Source: Puerhibacterium puerhi (GTDB lineage Bacteria > Actinomycetota > Actinomycetes > Actinomycetales > Cellulomonadaceae). Taken from it: a DNA stretch of 64,000 nucleotides. A program made the translations under genes and the position numbers. The number at the start of each line of letters is the position of its first letter. Positions within the stretch are counted from its first letter, which is position 1. Below are positions 8,828 to 21,336 of the stretch, one piece after another. The stretch covers positions 1 through 64,000 of the forward strand of contig NZ_WUWN01000008.1 of assembly GCF_009846865.1 (NCBI RefSeq), written 5' to 3'. The notes under the pieces are model-generated. The model was given only the letters and a program-made list of their open reading frames with translations, ran no database searches and was not told the origin of the DNA.

Positions 8828-9993
8828 AGCAGCTCCTCGTAGCCGTTCTCCCGGACCGCGTCGACCACGGCCTTCACCTGCTGGGCCCGGGCACGGGTGG
8901 TCACGAGCAGCGCGTCGGCGGTGTCCACGACGACGAGGTCGTCCACCCCCAGGAGCGTGATCGTGCGCCCCGAGCCGGGCACCACGACGTTCCCGCCCGT
9001 CTCGATGCGCAGCACGTCGGCCGCGGCGCCGAGCACCTTGTCGCCGGACTCGCCGACGCTCGGCAGCAGCGCGGCGAGCGAGTTGAAGTCGCCGACGTCG
9101 TCCCAGCCGAAGGTGCCGGGCACGACCGCCACGCCGCCGGTCGCGGCGACCGGCTCGGCGACCGCGTGGTCGATGGCGATCTTCTCCAGGCCGGGCCAGA
9201 CCCGCGCGAGCACCGCCGCGCGGTCGGGGGTGTCCCAGGCCGCGGCGATCTCGCGCAGGCCGGCGTGCAGGGCCGGCCGCAGCTCGGCGAGGTGCCCGAG
9301 CAGCACGGAGGTCCGGGCCACGAAGATGCCGGCGTTCCACCGGTACTCGCCCGAGGCGAGGTACTCCCGGGCCGTGGCCGCGTCCGGCTTCTCCGTGAAG
9401 CCCTCGGCGTGCAGCGCCGTCGGCGCCCCGCCCAGCCCGAGGGGCGCGCCGCTGCGCACGTACCCGAACGCGACGGACGGCCGCGACGCCGCGATGCCGA
9501 TGGTCACCACGTAGCCGGCGCGCGCCGCCACGACGGCCTCGCGCACGGCCTGGGCGAAGGCGGCCTGCCCGGAGACCACCTGGTCGGCGGCGAAGGAGCC
9601 CACCACGACGTCGCCGTGCCGCTGCTCGAGGACGGCGGCGGCCAGGCCGATCGCGGCCATGGAGTCGCGCGGCGACGGCTCCGCCAGCACGGCGTCGTCA
9701 CCCAGCCCCGGCAGCTGCGCCCGGGCGGCCTCGACGTGCCGCTCCCCCGTCACGAGCACGACGCCGTCGGGACCGGCGAGCGGCTCGAGGCGGTCGACGG
9801 TCGCCTGCAGCAGGGTGCGGCCGGTGGCCGTGAGGTCGTGCAGGAACTTCGGTGCGCCGGCCCGCGACAGCGGCCACAGGCGCGTGCCGGCCCCGCCGGC
9901 CGGGACGATCGCGTAGAAGCCGTCGACCGGGCCTGCCGCGGGGACGGGGGCGCGACCGGGGGCGCGATCGGGGGCAGGGTCGGGCAGGCTCAT
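8824..9993 (-). CDS. manC: mannose-1-phosphate guanylyltransferase
   Basis: 389-residue nucleotidyltransferase making GDP-mannose from GTP and mannose-1-phosphate, the donor for mannolipids, glycans and protein O-mannosylation. The signature PAGGAGTRLWPLSR occurs near residue 30, followed by PKFL, and later FGYV and FTEKPDAATA. Only the catalytic part is present; the phosphomannose isomerase/cupin domain of bifunctional enzymes is missing. ATG 9993 has a TATCCT hexamer six bases upstream, suggesting a leaderless transcript. It is coupled to the M20 gene, although a metabolic link is not obvious. Confidence 0.87.
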   Translation of the reverse strand: MSLPDPAPDRAPGRAPVPAAGPVDGFYAIVPAGGAGTRLWPLSRAGAPKFLHDLTATGRTLLQATVDRLEPLAGPDGVVLVTGERHVEAARAQLPGLGDDAVLAEPSPRDSMAAIGLAAAVLEQRHGDVVVGSFAADQVVSGQAAFAQAVREAVVAARAGYVVTIGIAASRPSVAFGYVRSGAPLGLGGAPTALHAEGFTEKPDAATAREYLASGEYRWNAGIFVARTSVLLGHLAELRPALHAGLREIAAAWDTPDRAAVLARVWPGLEKIAIDHAVAEPVAATGGVAVVPGTFGWDDVGDFNSLAALLPSVGESGDKVLGAAADVLRIETGGNVVVPGSGRTITLLGVDDLVVVDTADALLVTTRARAQQVKAVVDAVRENGYEELL

Positions 9994-9999
9994 GCAGGC

Positions 10000-10005
10000 A
10001 GGATA
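10000..10005 (-). promoter_or_regulatory. leaderless-type -10 for the guanylyltransferase gene
   Basis: TATCCT (TANNNT) on the minus strand is separated from ATG 9993 by six bases. This spacing puts transcription start at or next to the start codon, and no Shine-Dalgarno sequence is present. Confidence 0.55.
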
Positions 10006-10107
10006 GGCACGCCGGCCGGCACCGGGCGGCGGAGCCGCCCAGCGGACGCCCAGGCGGCGGCCACCGCGCCGGGAGGTGACGCGTCCCGCGGCGGCGACAG
10101 CAAACCC

Positions 10108-10123
10108 TGTGGGATGGGTCACA
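10108..10123. promoter_or_regulatory. CRP/GlxR-type palindrome upstream of sdhCDAB
   Basis: TGTGGGATGGGTCACA matches the CRP-family consensus TGTGA-N6-TCACA at nine of ten defined positions. It is embedded between two CAAACCC repeats, about 180 bases before sdhC and roughly 80 before a possible -10 (10185-10190). cAMP-dependent GlxR/Crp proteins control succinate dehydrogenase in related actinobacteria. The site is seen in the sequence; the regulator and effect are inferred. Confidence 0.6.
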
Positions 10124-10184
10124 AACCCCGCGAACAGCCAGGATGTGGCCGCACGAGGGGCCGCTCGTCGCGACCCGATGTCAT

Positions 10185-10190
10185 TACAGT
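10185..10190 (+). promoter_or_regulatory. putative -10 element of sdhCDAB
   Basis: TACAGT fits TANNNT in an otherwise very GC-rich stretch. It would give an untranslated leader of about 105 bases before sdhC. No convincing -35 is present, consistent with activator dependence. The rest of 9994-10302 holds no gene. Confidence 0.4.
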
Positions 10191-10302
10191 GGCCCGAGAC
10201 GGTCAGCGCGTGACGTCGCCGCAGACGCTCGTCCGCCGCTGCCGCCGAGACGACGACCAGCCCGGCGAACCGGCCGGAACTCAGCCACTGGAGGCTCCCA
10301 CC

Positions 10303-10686
10303 GTGCCTGACGCACCTGGCGGCACGCTCTACCGCGGCCGCGAAGGCATGTGGTCGTGGGTCGCGCACCGCGTGACCGGCGTCCTGATCTTCTTCTTCCT
10401 GCTCGTGCACGTCCTCGACACGGCACTGGTGCGGGTGGACCCCGAGGCCTACAACGCCGTCATCGGCGCCTACAAGACGCCGATCATGGGCCTGGGCGAG
10501 GCCGGCCTCGTCGCGGCGATCGTCTTCCACGCGTTCAACGGCATCCGCATCGTGCTGGTCGACTACTGGGCCAAGGGCCCGCGGTACCAGCGGGTCATGC
10601 TCTACGTGGTGCTCGGCCTCTTCGTCGTCACGATGGCCGGCTTCCTGCCCCGTCACCTCATCAACGTCTTCGGAGGTGGGCACTGA
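10303..10686 (+). CDS. sdhC: succinate dehydrogenase cytochrome b556 subunit
   Basis: 127-residue membrane anchor of respiratory complex II. Three hydrophobic segments (about residues 25-45, 63-85 and 98-118) are visible. The family pattern HRVTG followed by a helix with LVHVLD, and HAFNGIR in the second, provides the haem- and quinone-site histidines. GTG 10303 was chosen because GGAGG lies eight bases upstream. The stop overlaps sdhD (TGATG). Together with SdhD it anchors the SdhAB dehydrogenase and passes electrons to menaquinone. Confidence 0.93.
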   Translation: MPDAPGGTLYRGREGMWSWVAHRVTGVLIFFFLLVHVLDTALVRVDPEAYNAVIGAYKTPIMGLGEAGLVAAIVFHAFNGIRIVLVDYWAKGPRYQRVMLYVVLGLFVVTMAGFLPRHLINVFGGGH

Positions 10687-11132
10687 TGACCGCTCCCGTC
10701 GTCGAGACGCCCCGCAGCCCCTACGCCCGCCGCCGGACCACGCGCGGCAACTTCGAGCTGTACAGCTGGGTCTTCATGCGCGCCTCGGGCGTCCTGCTCG
10801 TCGTCCTGATCTTCGGCCACCTGTTCGTCAACCTCATGGTCGGCGAGGGCGTCCACGCCATCGACTTCGCGTTCGTCGGCGGCAAGTGGTCCAACCCGCT
10901 GTGGCAGGTGTGGGACCTGCTGATGCTCTGGCTCGCGATGTTCCACGGCACCAACGGCGTGCGCACCGTCATCAACGACTACGCGTCGAAGGACAAGACT
11001 CGCGGAATCCTCAAGACCCTCCTGTACCTGGCGTTCACCGTCACGGTCCTGCTCGGCACGCTGGTGATCTTCACCTTCGACCCGTGCCCCGCGAACTCGC
11101 CCGCCGAACTCCTGCCGTCGATCTGCTCCTGA
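10686..11132 (+). CDS. sdhD: succinate dehydrogenase hydrophobic membrane anchor subunit
   Basis: 148 residues with three membrane helices. [14 protein letters not shown] precedes the first, [13 protein letters not shown] follows it, and [10 protein letters not shown] marks the second helix with a likely haem-ligating histidine. ATG 10686 overlaps the sdhC stop by one base. A 20-base gap with an AAGGA motif leads to sdhA. It is the partner of SdhC in the cytochrome b/quinone module of complex II. Confidence 0.92.
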   Translation: MTAPVVETPRSPYARRRTTRGNFELYSWVFMRASGVLLVVLIFGHLFVNLMVGEGVHAIDFAFVGGKWSNPLWQVWDLLMLWLAMFHGTNGVRTVINDYASKDKTRGILKTLLYLAFTVTVLLGTLVIFTFDPCPANSPAELLPSICS

Positions 11133-11152
11133 AGCAAGGACTGAGCCCCACC

Positions 11153-12985
11153 ATGCAGACTCACCAGTACGACGTCGTCATCGTCGGCGCGGGCGGCGCG
11201 GGCATGCGCGCGGCCCTCGAGGCATCCAAGGACGCCCGCACCGCCGTCATCTCCAAGCTCTACCCCACCCGCTCCCACACCGGCGCCGCCCAGGGCGGCA
11301 TGTGCGCCGCCCTCGCGAACGTCGAGGAGGACAACTGGGAGTGGCACACGTTCGACACCATCAAGGGCGGCGACTACCTCGTCGACCAGGACGCCGCGGA
11401 GATCATGGCCAAGGAGGCCATCGACGCGGTGCTCGACCTCGAGCGCATGGGCCTGCCGTTCAACCGCACGCCCGAGGGCAAGATCGACCAGCGCCGGTTC
11501 GGCGGCCACACCCGCAACCACGGCGAGGCCGCGGTGCGCCGCGCCTGCTACGCCGCTGACCGCACCGGTCACATGATCCTGCAGACGCTCTACCAGAACT
11601 GCGTCAAGCAGGACGTCGAGTTCTTCAACGAGTTCTACGTCCTGGACCTGCTGACCGACCACGACCTCACCACCGAGGTGCTGAGCGACGAGGACGAGGT
11701 CAACGCGACCGGCGTCGTCGCCTACGACCTCGCCACCGGCGAGATCCACGTCTTCCAGGCCAAGGCGATCGTGTTCGCCACCGGCGGCGCCGGCAAGATC
11801 TTCAAGACGACGTCGAACGCCCACACGCTCACGGGCGACGGCATGGCGCTGGCCTACCGCCGCGGCCTGCCGCTGGAGGACATGGAGTTCTTCCAGTTCC
11901 ACCCGACGGGCCTGGCCGGCCTGGGCATCCTGCTGTCGGAGGCCGCGCGCGGCGAGGGCGGCATCCTGCGCAACAGCGAGGGCGAGCGCTTCATGGAGCG
12001 CTACGCCCCCACCATCAAGGACCTGGCCCCGCGCGACATCGTCGCCCGGTCCATGGCCAACGAGGTGCGCGAGGGCCGCGGCGCCGGGCCGAACAAGGAC
12101 TACGTGCTGCTCGACCTGACGCACCTGGAGCCGGCGCACATCGACGCCAAGCTCCCGGACATCACCGAGTTCGCGCGCACCTACCTCGGCGTCGAGCCGT
12201 ACACCGAGCCCGTGCCCGTCTACCCGACCGCGCACTACGCGATGGGCGGCGTGCCGACCAACGTCGAGGGCCAGGTGCTGCGCGACAGCCACAACGTCGT
12301 CAAGGGCCTGTACGCCGCCGGCGAGGTGGCGTGCGTGTCGGTGCACGGCTCGAACCGCCTGGGCACCAACTCGCTGCTCGACATCAACGTGTTCGGCAAG
12401 CGCGCCGGCCGGGCCGCCGCCGCGTACGCCAGGACGGCGCGGTACCTCCCGCTGCCCGAGAAGCCGGCCGAGCGCGTCGAGGCGCAGCTCGAGGAGATGC
12501 GCGAGCGTCCCGACGGCGAGCGCGTGGCCGACGTGCGCCGCGCGCTGCAGGAGACCATGGACGCCAACGCCCAGGTCTTCCGCACCGGCGAGTCGCTGAC
12601 CCAGGCGCTGGCGGACATCCGCGGCCTGCAGAAGCGGTACGCCAACGTCTCGGTCCAGGACAAGGGCCGGCTGTTCAACACCGACCTGCTCGAGGCCATC
12701 GAGCTCGGGTTCCTCCTCGACATCGCCGAGGTCACGGTGCTGGCGGCGCTCAACCGCAAGGAGTCGCGCGGCGGCCACTACCGCGAGGACTTCCCGCAGC
12801 GCGACGACGCCAACTACATGCTGCACACCATGGCGTACCGCCGTCCGACGTCGGCCTCCGACGTCGCCGACGGTCACGTCGAGGGCTTCTTCGACCACGT
12901 CGAGGAGTTCGGCGACTACAAGGTCGTCCTGGGCTCCAAGCCCGTCGTCCAGACCCGGTACGAGCCGATGGAGCGGAAGTACTGA
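11153..12985 (+). CDS. sdhA: succinate dehydrogenase flavoprotein subunit
   Basis: 610-residue FAD-containing catalytic subunit oxidising succinate to fumarate. It has the Rossmann FAD motif [14 protein letters not shown] at residues 7-20, and SHTGAAQGG near 40 with the histidine that usually binds FAD covalently. The active-site FHPTGL and the [10 protein letters not shown] region are present, as is [13 protein letters not shown] before the C-terminal domain. Length is normal. It is translationally coupled to sdhB (TGATG) and completes the TCA step between gltA and fumC, both also in this window. Confidence 0.97.
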   Translation: MQTHQYDVVIVGAGGAGMRAALEASKDARTAVISKLYPTRSHTGAAQGGMCAALANVEEDNWEWHTFDTIKGGDYLVDQDAAEIMAKEAIDAVLDLERMGLPFNRTPEGKIDQRRFGGHTRNHGEAAVRRACYAADRTGHMILQTLYQNCVKQDVEFFNEFYVLDLLTDHDLTTEVLSDEDEVNATGVVAYDLATGEIHVFQAKAIVFATGGAGKIFKTTSNAHTLTGDGMALAYRRGLPLEDMEFFQFHPTGLAGLGILLSEAARGEGGILRNSEGERFMERYAPTIKDLAPRDIVARSMANEVREGRGAGPNKDYVLLDLTHLEPAHIDAKLPDITEFARTYLGVEPYTEPVPVYPTAHYAMGGVPTNVEGQVLRDSHNVVKGLYAAGEVACVSVHGSNRLGTNSLLDINVFGKRAGRAAAAYARTARYLPLPEKPAERVEAQLEEMRERPDGERVADVRRALQETMDANAQVFRTGESLTQALADIRGLQKRYANVSVQDKGRLFNTDLLEAIELGFLLDIAEVTVLAALNRKESRGGHYREDFPQRDDANYMLHTMAYRRPTSASDVADGHVEGFFDHVEEFGDYKVVLGSKPVVQTRYEPMERKY

Positions 12986-13752
12986 TGACTGCTGTTCTCG
13001 ACACCCCCGCCCAGGACACGACGCCCGCCGAGGTCGCCACGTTCCAGGTGACGCTGAAGGTCCGCCGGTACAACCCGGAGTCGGAGCACGGCGACGCCGC
13101 GTACTGGGACACGTTCACGGTCGAGGCCCACGCCACCGACCGCGTCCTGGACGCGCTGCACAAGATCAAGTGGGAGCACGACGGCTCGCTGACGTTCCGC
13201 CGCTCGTGCGCCCACGGCGTGTGCGGCTCGGACGCCATGCGCATCAACGGCCGCAACCGCCTGGCCTGCAAGACGCTGCTCAAGGACGTCAACCCGGACA
13301 AGCCGATCACCGTCGAGCCCATCAAGGGCCTGCCCGTGGTCAAGGACCTCGTGGTCGACATGGAGCCGTTCTTCGCCTCCTACCGCGAGATCATGCCGTT
13401 CCTCATCACGTCCGGGAACGAGCCGAGCCGCGAGCGGATCCAGTCCCCCGAGGACCGCGCCCGCTTCGACGACACCACCAAGTGCATCCTGTGCGCCGCG
13501 TGCACGTCGTCCTGCCCGGTGTTCTGGACCGACGGCCAGTACTTCGGCCCGGCCGCCATCGTCAACGCGCACCGCTTCATCTTCGACAGCCGTGACGAGG
13601 GCGCCGCGCAGCGCCTGGAGATCCTCAACGACAAGGAGGGCGTGTGGCGCTGCCGCACGACCTTCAACTGCACCGAGGCCTGCCCGCGCGGCATCCAGGT
13701 CACCAAGGCGATCCAGGAGGTCAAGCGGGCGATGATCACCCGCGCCTTCTGA
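12985..13752 (+). CDS. sdhB: succinate dehydrogenase iron-sulfur subunit
   Basis: 255-residue electron-transfer subunit. The N-terminal ferredoxin domain holds the [2Fe-2S] ligands in RSCAHGVCGSDAM with a distal Cys in RLAC. The C-terminal domain carries CILCAACTSSCPVFW for the [4Fe-4S] cluster and CRTTFNCTEACPRGI for the [3Fe-4S] cluster. All expected cysteines are present. It is the last gene of sdhCDAB and is followed by a large hairpin. Confidence 0.97.
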   Translation: MTAVLDTPAQDTTPAEVATFQVTLKVRRYNPESEHGDAAYWDTFTVEAHATDRVLDALHKIKWEHDGSLTFRRSCAHGVCGSDAMRINGRNRLACKTLLKDVNPDKPITVEPIKGLPVVKDLVVDMEPFFASYREIMPFLITSGNEPSRERIQSPEDRARFDDTTKCILCAACTSSCPVFWTDGQYFGPAAIVNAHRFIFDSRDEGAAQRLEILNDKEGVWRCRTTFNCTEACPRGIQVTKAIQEVKRAMITRAF

Positions 13753-13789
13753 GTCTCTCGCCGACGGCGGGCTTCCGACGGCGGCTTCC

Positions 13790-13885
13790 GGCGGGGCCGA
13801 GGCCTGGTCCGCAGCAGCGTTCACGCGCCCCAGGAGGCGCTCCACTTCGGGACGGCTGCTGCTGCGGATCGGGCCTCGGCCCCGC
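13790..13885. terminator. large hairpin after sdhB
   Basis: The 15-base arm GGCGGGGCCGAGGCC (13790-13804) pairs perfectly with 13871-13885. A second stem inside (CCGCAGCAGC with GCTGCTGCGG) continues after an internal mismatch, and TTT follows. It lies between convergent sdhB and the yihY-type gene and probably terminates sdh transcription. Confidence 0.65.
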
Positions 13886-13935
13886 CTTTCGTGTGTCCGC
13901 CCGCGTCCTGCTCTCCGCGCGCGCCCAGGACGCCG

Positions 13936-14994
13936 TCAGCGCAGCAGGGCGCGGCGGTAGCCGCGCACCACCGGGCTCCAGGGCAGCCCGCTGCCCTGGC
14001 CCTGGCGCACCAGGCGGTCCACCTCCGCGGCGTGGCGGCGCGCCGCGAGCTCCAGCTCCGCGCGGTGGAGCTCGTCCACCCGCGGCGGGTCGTGCATCCA
14101 CGCGCACACGAGCAGCAGCACCCGCGCGACGAAGTTGACCAGCACGAGGATCGTCACCAGGGTGGCGAACGAGGTCAGCAGCGGGTTGCGGTTGGCGGAG
14201 CCCACGACCACGCTCGCGCCCAGCCAGCGCAGCACGCCCGCCACGACCCCGGCCGCGAGGCAGCCGAGCACGAGGTCGCGCCGCCGAGCCGGCCGCACTC
14301 CCCCGACGACGACCACGACCCCGGCGACGATCAGCGCGTCCACCACGACGCCGACGACCGCGCCGCCGACGGCGATCGCGAGCCCCACCAGGACGCTGCC
14401 GCCCAGCACGTCCCGCACGAAGGCGCCGACCACGCGCGAGACCACCGACGCCGCCGCCGAGAGCACGATCCCCGCGCCCAGCACGAAGAACCCCGCGAGC
14501 TGCCACAGCCGCGCCAGCACCGCGTTGTCGTCGGTGGACGGCACGCCGAACATCGCGCGCACGGAGGCGCGCAGGGCGCCCATGACACCCGTGCCGGAGA
14601 CGAGGAGCACGACGACCGAGACCACGCTCGGCACGGTGAGGGCGGTCGGGAGCACGAGCTCTTCGGGGCTCAGCACGTCGCGCTGCTCGTCGTACCCCAC
14701 GAGGTTGGGGATCCACACGTCCAGCTGGGCGAGCACGGCGTCGCGCAGGTCGCCGCGCACGCCGAGCACGGAGCTGAAGATCGTCCAGCCGATCGTCAGC
14801 AGCGCGAACAGGGAGAACAGCGCGCTGTAGGCGATACCTCCGCTGAGCTGCCCGCCGCGGCGCGCGCCGTACCAGGCGACGGCGCGGCCGGGCCGTGTGT
14901 CCTGCCAGCGCTCGAGCAGCGCCTCGACCCGGGTCCGTGTCCGGGCGAAGGCCGAGGGCCGCCGCGGCGCGGCGCTGCCGCTCGACGTCGTCAC
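13936..14994 (-). CDS. YihY/virulence factor BrkB family membrane protein
   Basis: 352-residue polytopic protein with about six membrane helices. GGIAYSALFSLFALLTIGW after a basic N-terminus is the family hallmark, and FGVP and a charged C-terminal tail follow. Older databases call this family ribonuclease BN, which is not supported. A relative sits beside trpS in M. tuberculosis, as here. GTG 14994 has TAGCCT seven bases upstream, so the transcript is probably leaderless. Molecular function is unknown. Confidence 0.85.
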   Translation of the reverse strand: MTTSSGSAAPRRPSAFARTRTRVEALLERWQDTRPGRAVAWYGARRGGQLSGGIAYSALFSLFALLTIGWTIFSSVLGVRGDLRDAVLAQLDVWIPNLVGYDEQRDVLSPEELVLPTALTVPSVVSVVVLLVSGTGVMGALRASVRAMFGVPSTDDNAVLARLWQLAGFFVLGAGIVLSAAASVVSRVVGAFVRDVLGGSVLVGLAIAVGGAVVGVVVDALIVAGVVVVVGGVRPARRRDLVLGCLAAGVVAGVLRWLGASVVVGSANRNPLLTSFATLVTILVLVNFVARVLLLVCAWMHDPPRVDELHRAELELAARRHAAEVDRLVRQGQGSGLPWSPVVRGYRRALLR

Positions 14995-15001
14995 GCGGTC
15001 G

Positions 15002-15007
15002 AGGCTA
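15002..15007 (-). promoter_or_regulatory. leaderless-type -10 for the YihY gene
   Basis: TAGCCT on the minus strand, seven bases from GTG 14994, with no Shine-Dalgarno between. It fits TANNNT leaderless promoters. Confidence 0.55.
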
Positions 15008-15054
15008 GGAAACCGGCGGCGTCCCCGCAGGTCGAGCGGCAGGTCGAGCCGCGG

Positions 15055-16784
<1,730 letters not shown>

Positions 16785-17180
16785 TCAGGTCGCCTCGTCG
16801 TCGTACGGCGCGGGCCCCGCGGCCGCGGCGCCCGACGCCGCACCGGCCCCGGTCGTCGCGGCGGCGCCCGTGCGAGCGCCCGTGGCACGGGTGGCGGCGC
16901 GCTGCCCCGGGCCGGGCAGGATGGGCCCGTCCTCGAGGAGGGCCTCGCGCACGATCCGGCGCGGGTCGTACTGGCGCGGGTCGAGCTTGGACCAGTCGAC
17001 GTCGTCGAACTCGGGGCCGAGCTCGTCGCTCACGCGCGTGCGGGCGTCCTGGACGAACGCCTTGCCGCGCCGCACGAGGCGCGCGAGCTGCGCCGCGTAC
17101 TGCGGCAGCCGCTCCGGGCCGATGAGCACCACCGCGAGCACGATGATGATCAGCAGCTCGCCGCCGTTGATGTCGAACAC
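16785..17180 (-). CDS. tatB: Sec-independent (Tat) translocase protein TatB
   Basis: 131-residue membrane protein. The N-terminus (FDINGGELLIII) leads into one membrane helix ending at the Gly-Pro hinge of the Tat family, followed by an amphipathic helix (LPQYAAQLARLVRRGKAF) and an Ala/Gly/Thr-rich tail. I chose GTG 17180 because TAGGCT stands exactly seven bases upstream, indicating a leaderless mRNA, and because TatB proteins start this way. The order sigE-rseA-htrA-tatB matches M. tuberculosis. It should recognise folded twin-arginine substrates with TatC, which is not in the window. Confidence 0.88.
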   Translation of the reverse strand: MFDINGGELLIIIVLAVVLIGPERLPQYAAQLARLVRRGKAFVQDARTRVSDELGPEFDDVDWSKLDPRQYDPRRIVREALLEDGPILPGPGQRAATRATGARTGAAATTGAGAASGAAAAGPAPYDDEAT

Positions 17181-17187
17181 GTCCGTC

Positions 17188-17193
17188 AGCCTA
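17188..17193 (-). promoter_or_regulatory. leaderless-type -10 for tatB
   Basis: TAGGCT on the minus strand, seven bases before GTG 17180. It gives tatB its own promoter independent of the sigE operon. Confidence 0.6.
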
Positions 17194-17321
17194 GCCCTCC
17201 CGGATGCCCGGGTCGTCGCCGGGGTGCGACCGCCAGGTGTCCTGCCGGTGGCCGCCGGGTGACGCCGCCGCTCCGGCGCCCGGAGGGCGCGCACGCCCAG
17301 GCCGCGGACGGACCAGCACGG

Positions 17322-18790
<1,469 letters not shown>

Positions 18791-18794
<4 letters not shown>

Positions 18795-19747
18795 CGCTGC
18801 GGCAACGCTCCCGTCACGGTGGACCACCCACGGGCGACGCGGGCCAGGACGCCGGCATCGTAGCCGTCCGCCGGGAACGCGGACACGACCTGGTCCATGA
18901 CGTCCTCGGGCACGTCCGCGGCGACGTCGACGACGACGTCGTCGGCCTGCCACGCCACGTGCCAGGGCTCCGTGGACAGCACGACGACCTCCCGCCCACC
19001 GAGGCTTCGGCGCTCGCCGGCGCTCGCGTCCAGGCGGCCCACCTGCTCGCGCACGACCACCTGGCCCACGCTGCCGGTCAGGTCGAGCTCGACCACCTCG
19101 GCCTGCGCCCCGACCAGCCGCAGCGCGCTCACGTCGAGCCCCTCCGGCAGACGGTCCGGACGCACCCAGCCCTTGTCCCCCATCCAGGCCAGCGCGGCGC
19201 TGTCGCGCGAGTCGGCGGCGGCGTAGGTCGCCGCGGGCGCGACGGTGCTCAGGACGTCCTGCCCGGCCGCGGTCTCGTCCGGCTCGGCCCGCGCCAGCAG
19301 CGTGAGCACCTGCTCGGGCGAGGGGTCCGGCGCGACGACCGGGACGTCGCCGACGGCGAACAGGGCCGCCGCCGCCACGCCGGCGCCGCCCACGCCCAGC
19401 GCGGCGAGCCGCCGCACGCGCCGGCGGCGGGCCGCGGCGAGCAGGTCGTTCGTCAGCGGCGCCGTCCACGGCGCCGGCTCCCACGGGCCGGGCTGCGGGC
19501 GCTCGCGCAGCGGGTCGCCGTCGCTGGACGGCACCGTGGCCGACAGCGCGAGCAGGCGTGCGGCCAGGTCCGGCGCGACGGGGACGTCGGCAGCCGCCGC
19601 GAGGGCGCGCCGCGCCTCGCGCGCCGCCTCGAGCTCGGCGGCGCACCGGCGGCACAGGGCCACGTGCGCGAGGGCGCGCTCCGTCTGGTCGGGCGGCAGC
19701 TGTCCGTCGGCGAGGGCGCTGACCCAGGACCCGAGGTGCCCGTTCAC
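18791..19747 (-). CDS. rseA: zinc-finger anti-sigma factor (RseA-like)
   Basis: 318 residues. The N-terminal ZAS-type domain has the pattern His-x3-Cys-x2-Cys (HVALCRRC, residues ~27-34) that wraps an ECF sigma factor. A membrane helix follows at about 133-157 (LAALGVGGAGVAAAALFAVG). The outer C-terminal region of ~150 residues has no motif I recognise and could be a sensor. It is encoded 25 bases after sigE and overlaps htrA, matching the mycobacterial sigE-rseA-htrA operon. GTG 19747 is the likely start. Confidence 0.88.
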
Positions 19748-19772
19748 CGCGCCACCCCCGCGGGTCGCGCGC

Positions 19773-20423
19773 TCACGCCTCCACCCGCCGGTGCTCGAGC
19801 TCCTTGCGGAGCTGGGCGCGGGCGCGGTGGATCCGCGAGCGCACGGTGCCCAGCTTGATGCCGAGCGTCACCGCGATCTCCTCGTAGCTGAGCCCCTCGA
19901 TGTCGCACAGCACGACGGCGGCGCGGTACTCGGGGCGCAGCGCGTCGAGCGCCCGCTGCACGTCGTGGTCGAGGTTGGCGTGCTCGTACCCGCGCTCGGG
20001 GCGGCCGAGCTCCGCGTCGTCCGCCACCCGGGCCGCGTCGTCGCCCATCGACTCCATGCGCACGCGCTTGCCGCGGCGCACCGAGTCGAGGAAGAGGTTC
20101 GTGGTGATGCGGTGCAGCCAGCCCTCGAACGTGCCGGGCGTGTAGCCGGACAGCGAGCGGAACACGCGCAGGAACGTCTCCTGCACGAGGTCCTCGGCGT
20201 CGTGCCGGTTGCCCGTGAGGCGGTACGCGAGGCGGTAGACGCGCGCCGAGTGCTCGCGGACGATCTGGTCCCAGGTGGGCGGCGTCCAGGGTTCCGCCGC
20301 GGCGGCGCCGCCCGCGGGCTCGACGGATCCGCCGGGTGCGCCCGCGCGCCCGTCGCCGTCGTGGGCGCCGGGGTCCGTGAACCCGACGGGAGCGACGCGA
20401 GTGACCTGATCCACCGTGCTCAT
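19773..20423 (-). CDS. sigE: ECF RNA polymerase sigma factor SigE
   Basis: 216 residues with sigma-2 ([15 protein letters not shown], then [15 protein letters not shown] and [15 protein letters not shown]) and sigma-4 ([19 protein letters not shown], then [16 protein letters not shown]). It belongs to the group controlled by RseA-type anti-sigma factors in envelope stress. I used ATG 20423 (MSTVDQ). An upstream in-frame GTG at 20441 has GATGCT eight bases before it and could be a leaderless start; the N-terminal 45 residues are poorly conserved, so this stays open. Confidence 0.93.
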   Translation of the reverse strand: MSTVDQVTRVAPVGFTDPGAHDGDGRAGAPGGSVEPAGGAAAAEPWTPPTWDQIVREHSARVYRLAYRLTGNRHDAEDLVQETFLRVFRSLSGYTPGTFEGWLHRITTNLFLDSVRRGKRVRMESMGDDAARVADDAELGRPERGYEHANLDHDVQRALDALRPEYRAAVVLCDIEGLSYEEIAVTLGIKLGTVRSRIHRARAQLRKELEHRRVEA

Positions 20424-20536
20424 CAGGGTCCATCGTGCCACGGGGCGCTAGCATCGCAGCGGGTCGGCGCGGTGCCGGCCCCGGGTCGGCCCGAGGCCGA
20501 CGCCAACCCTTCACCAACCGTCCCCGACCGGGGGAC

Positions 20537-21217
20537 GTGCACGCCCCTCCGGAGGTCGCCATCAGCCCCGACGCCGACTCGAGCCTCGCCCGCGCGCGGA
20601 CCGCGGGCTGGGCCTACGCCGAGGGCTTCGTGCCCGAGGACGAGGTGCTGCTGCGGGCGCGCGAGCGCGCCGCCGAGCTGGGCTGCCACGCCGTGCTCCC
20701 GGGCGCCGGCGCGCTGCTGCGCGTGCTGGCCGCCTCCCTGGCCGCCCGCGCGGTGGTCGAGGTCGGCACCGGCACGGGCGTCGCCGCCCTGTGGCTGCTG
20801 CGCGGCATGCCGGCCGACGGGGTGCTCACCACGATCGACGCCGAGCAGGAGCACCTGCGCGCGGCGAAGCGGGCGTTCGCCGAGGAGGGCCTGGCGCCGT
20901 CGCGCACGCGCGCCATCCCCGGCCGACCGCAGGACGTGCTGCCGCGGCTCACGGACCGCGCCTACGACATGGTGCTCGTCGGCGCCGACCCGCACGCCTA
21001 CCCGGACTACGTCACCGAGGCGCTGCGCCTGCTGCGCCCCGGCGGCGTGCTCGCCGTCGACGGCGCCCTGCACGGCGGCCGCGTGGCCGACCCGGCGCGC
21101 CGGGACGAGGTGACCACGCTGGTGCGCGAGCTCGGCCGGTCCCTGCGCGCGGACGACCGCGTGGTGCCCGCGCTGGTGCCGGCGGGCGACGGCCTGCTGC
21201 TCGGCGTCCGCCGCTGA
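20537..21217 (+). CDS. O-methyltransferase (SAM-dependent, COMT-like)
   Basis: 226-residue class I methyltransferase of the Methyltransf_3 family. SAM motif I is VEVGTGTGVAALWLL near residue 75. Motif II/III features include TTIDAEQEHLRAAKRAF and the metal-site region DMVLVGADPHAYPDY. The divergent position next to sigE mirrors Rv1220c in M. tuberculosis. I chose GTG 20537 because a run of five G lies directly upstream and the longer upstream frame has no homology. The substrate is unknown. A hairpin follows. Confidence 0.85.
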   Translation: MHAPPEVAISPDADSSLARARTAGWAYAEGFVPEDEVLLRARERAAELGCHAVLPGAGALLRVLAASLAARAVVEVGTGTGVAALWLLRGMPADGVLTTIDAEQEHLRAAKRAFAEEGLAPSRTRAIPGRPQDVLPRLTDRAYDMVLVGADPHAYPDYVTEALRLLRPGGVLAVDGALHGGRVADPARRDEVTTLVRELGRSLRADDRVVPALVPAGDGLLLGVRR

Positions 21218-21285
21218 GCCGCGGCCACCCCGCGCGCTCCCCCCGCCCGCGCACCACGCCTGCGAGGAAGGCCCCGGACAGACGA

Positions 21286-21319
21286 CGAGCGGGGGACAGG
21301 CGATCCTGTCCCCCGCTCG
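21286..21319. terminator. bidirectional terminator hairpin
   Basis: Perfect 14-bp stem (CGAGCGGGGGACAG with its complement) and six-base loop between two convergent genes. Confidence 0.75.
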
Positions 21320-21336
21320 GGCTCGTGCGTGGCGTG

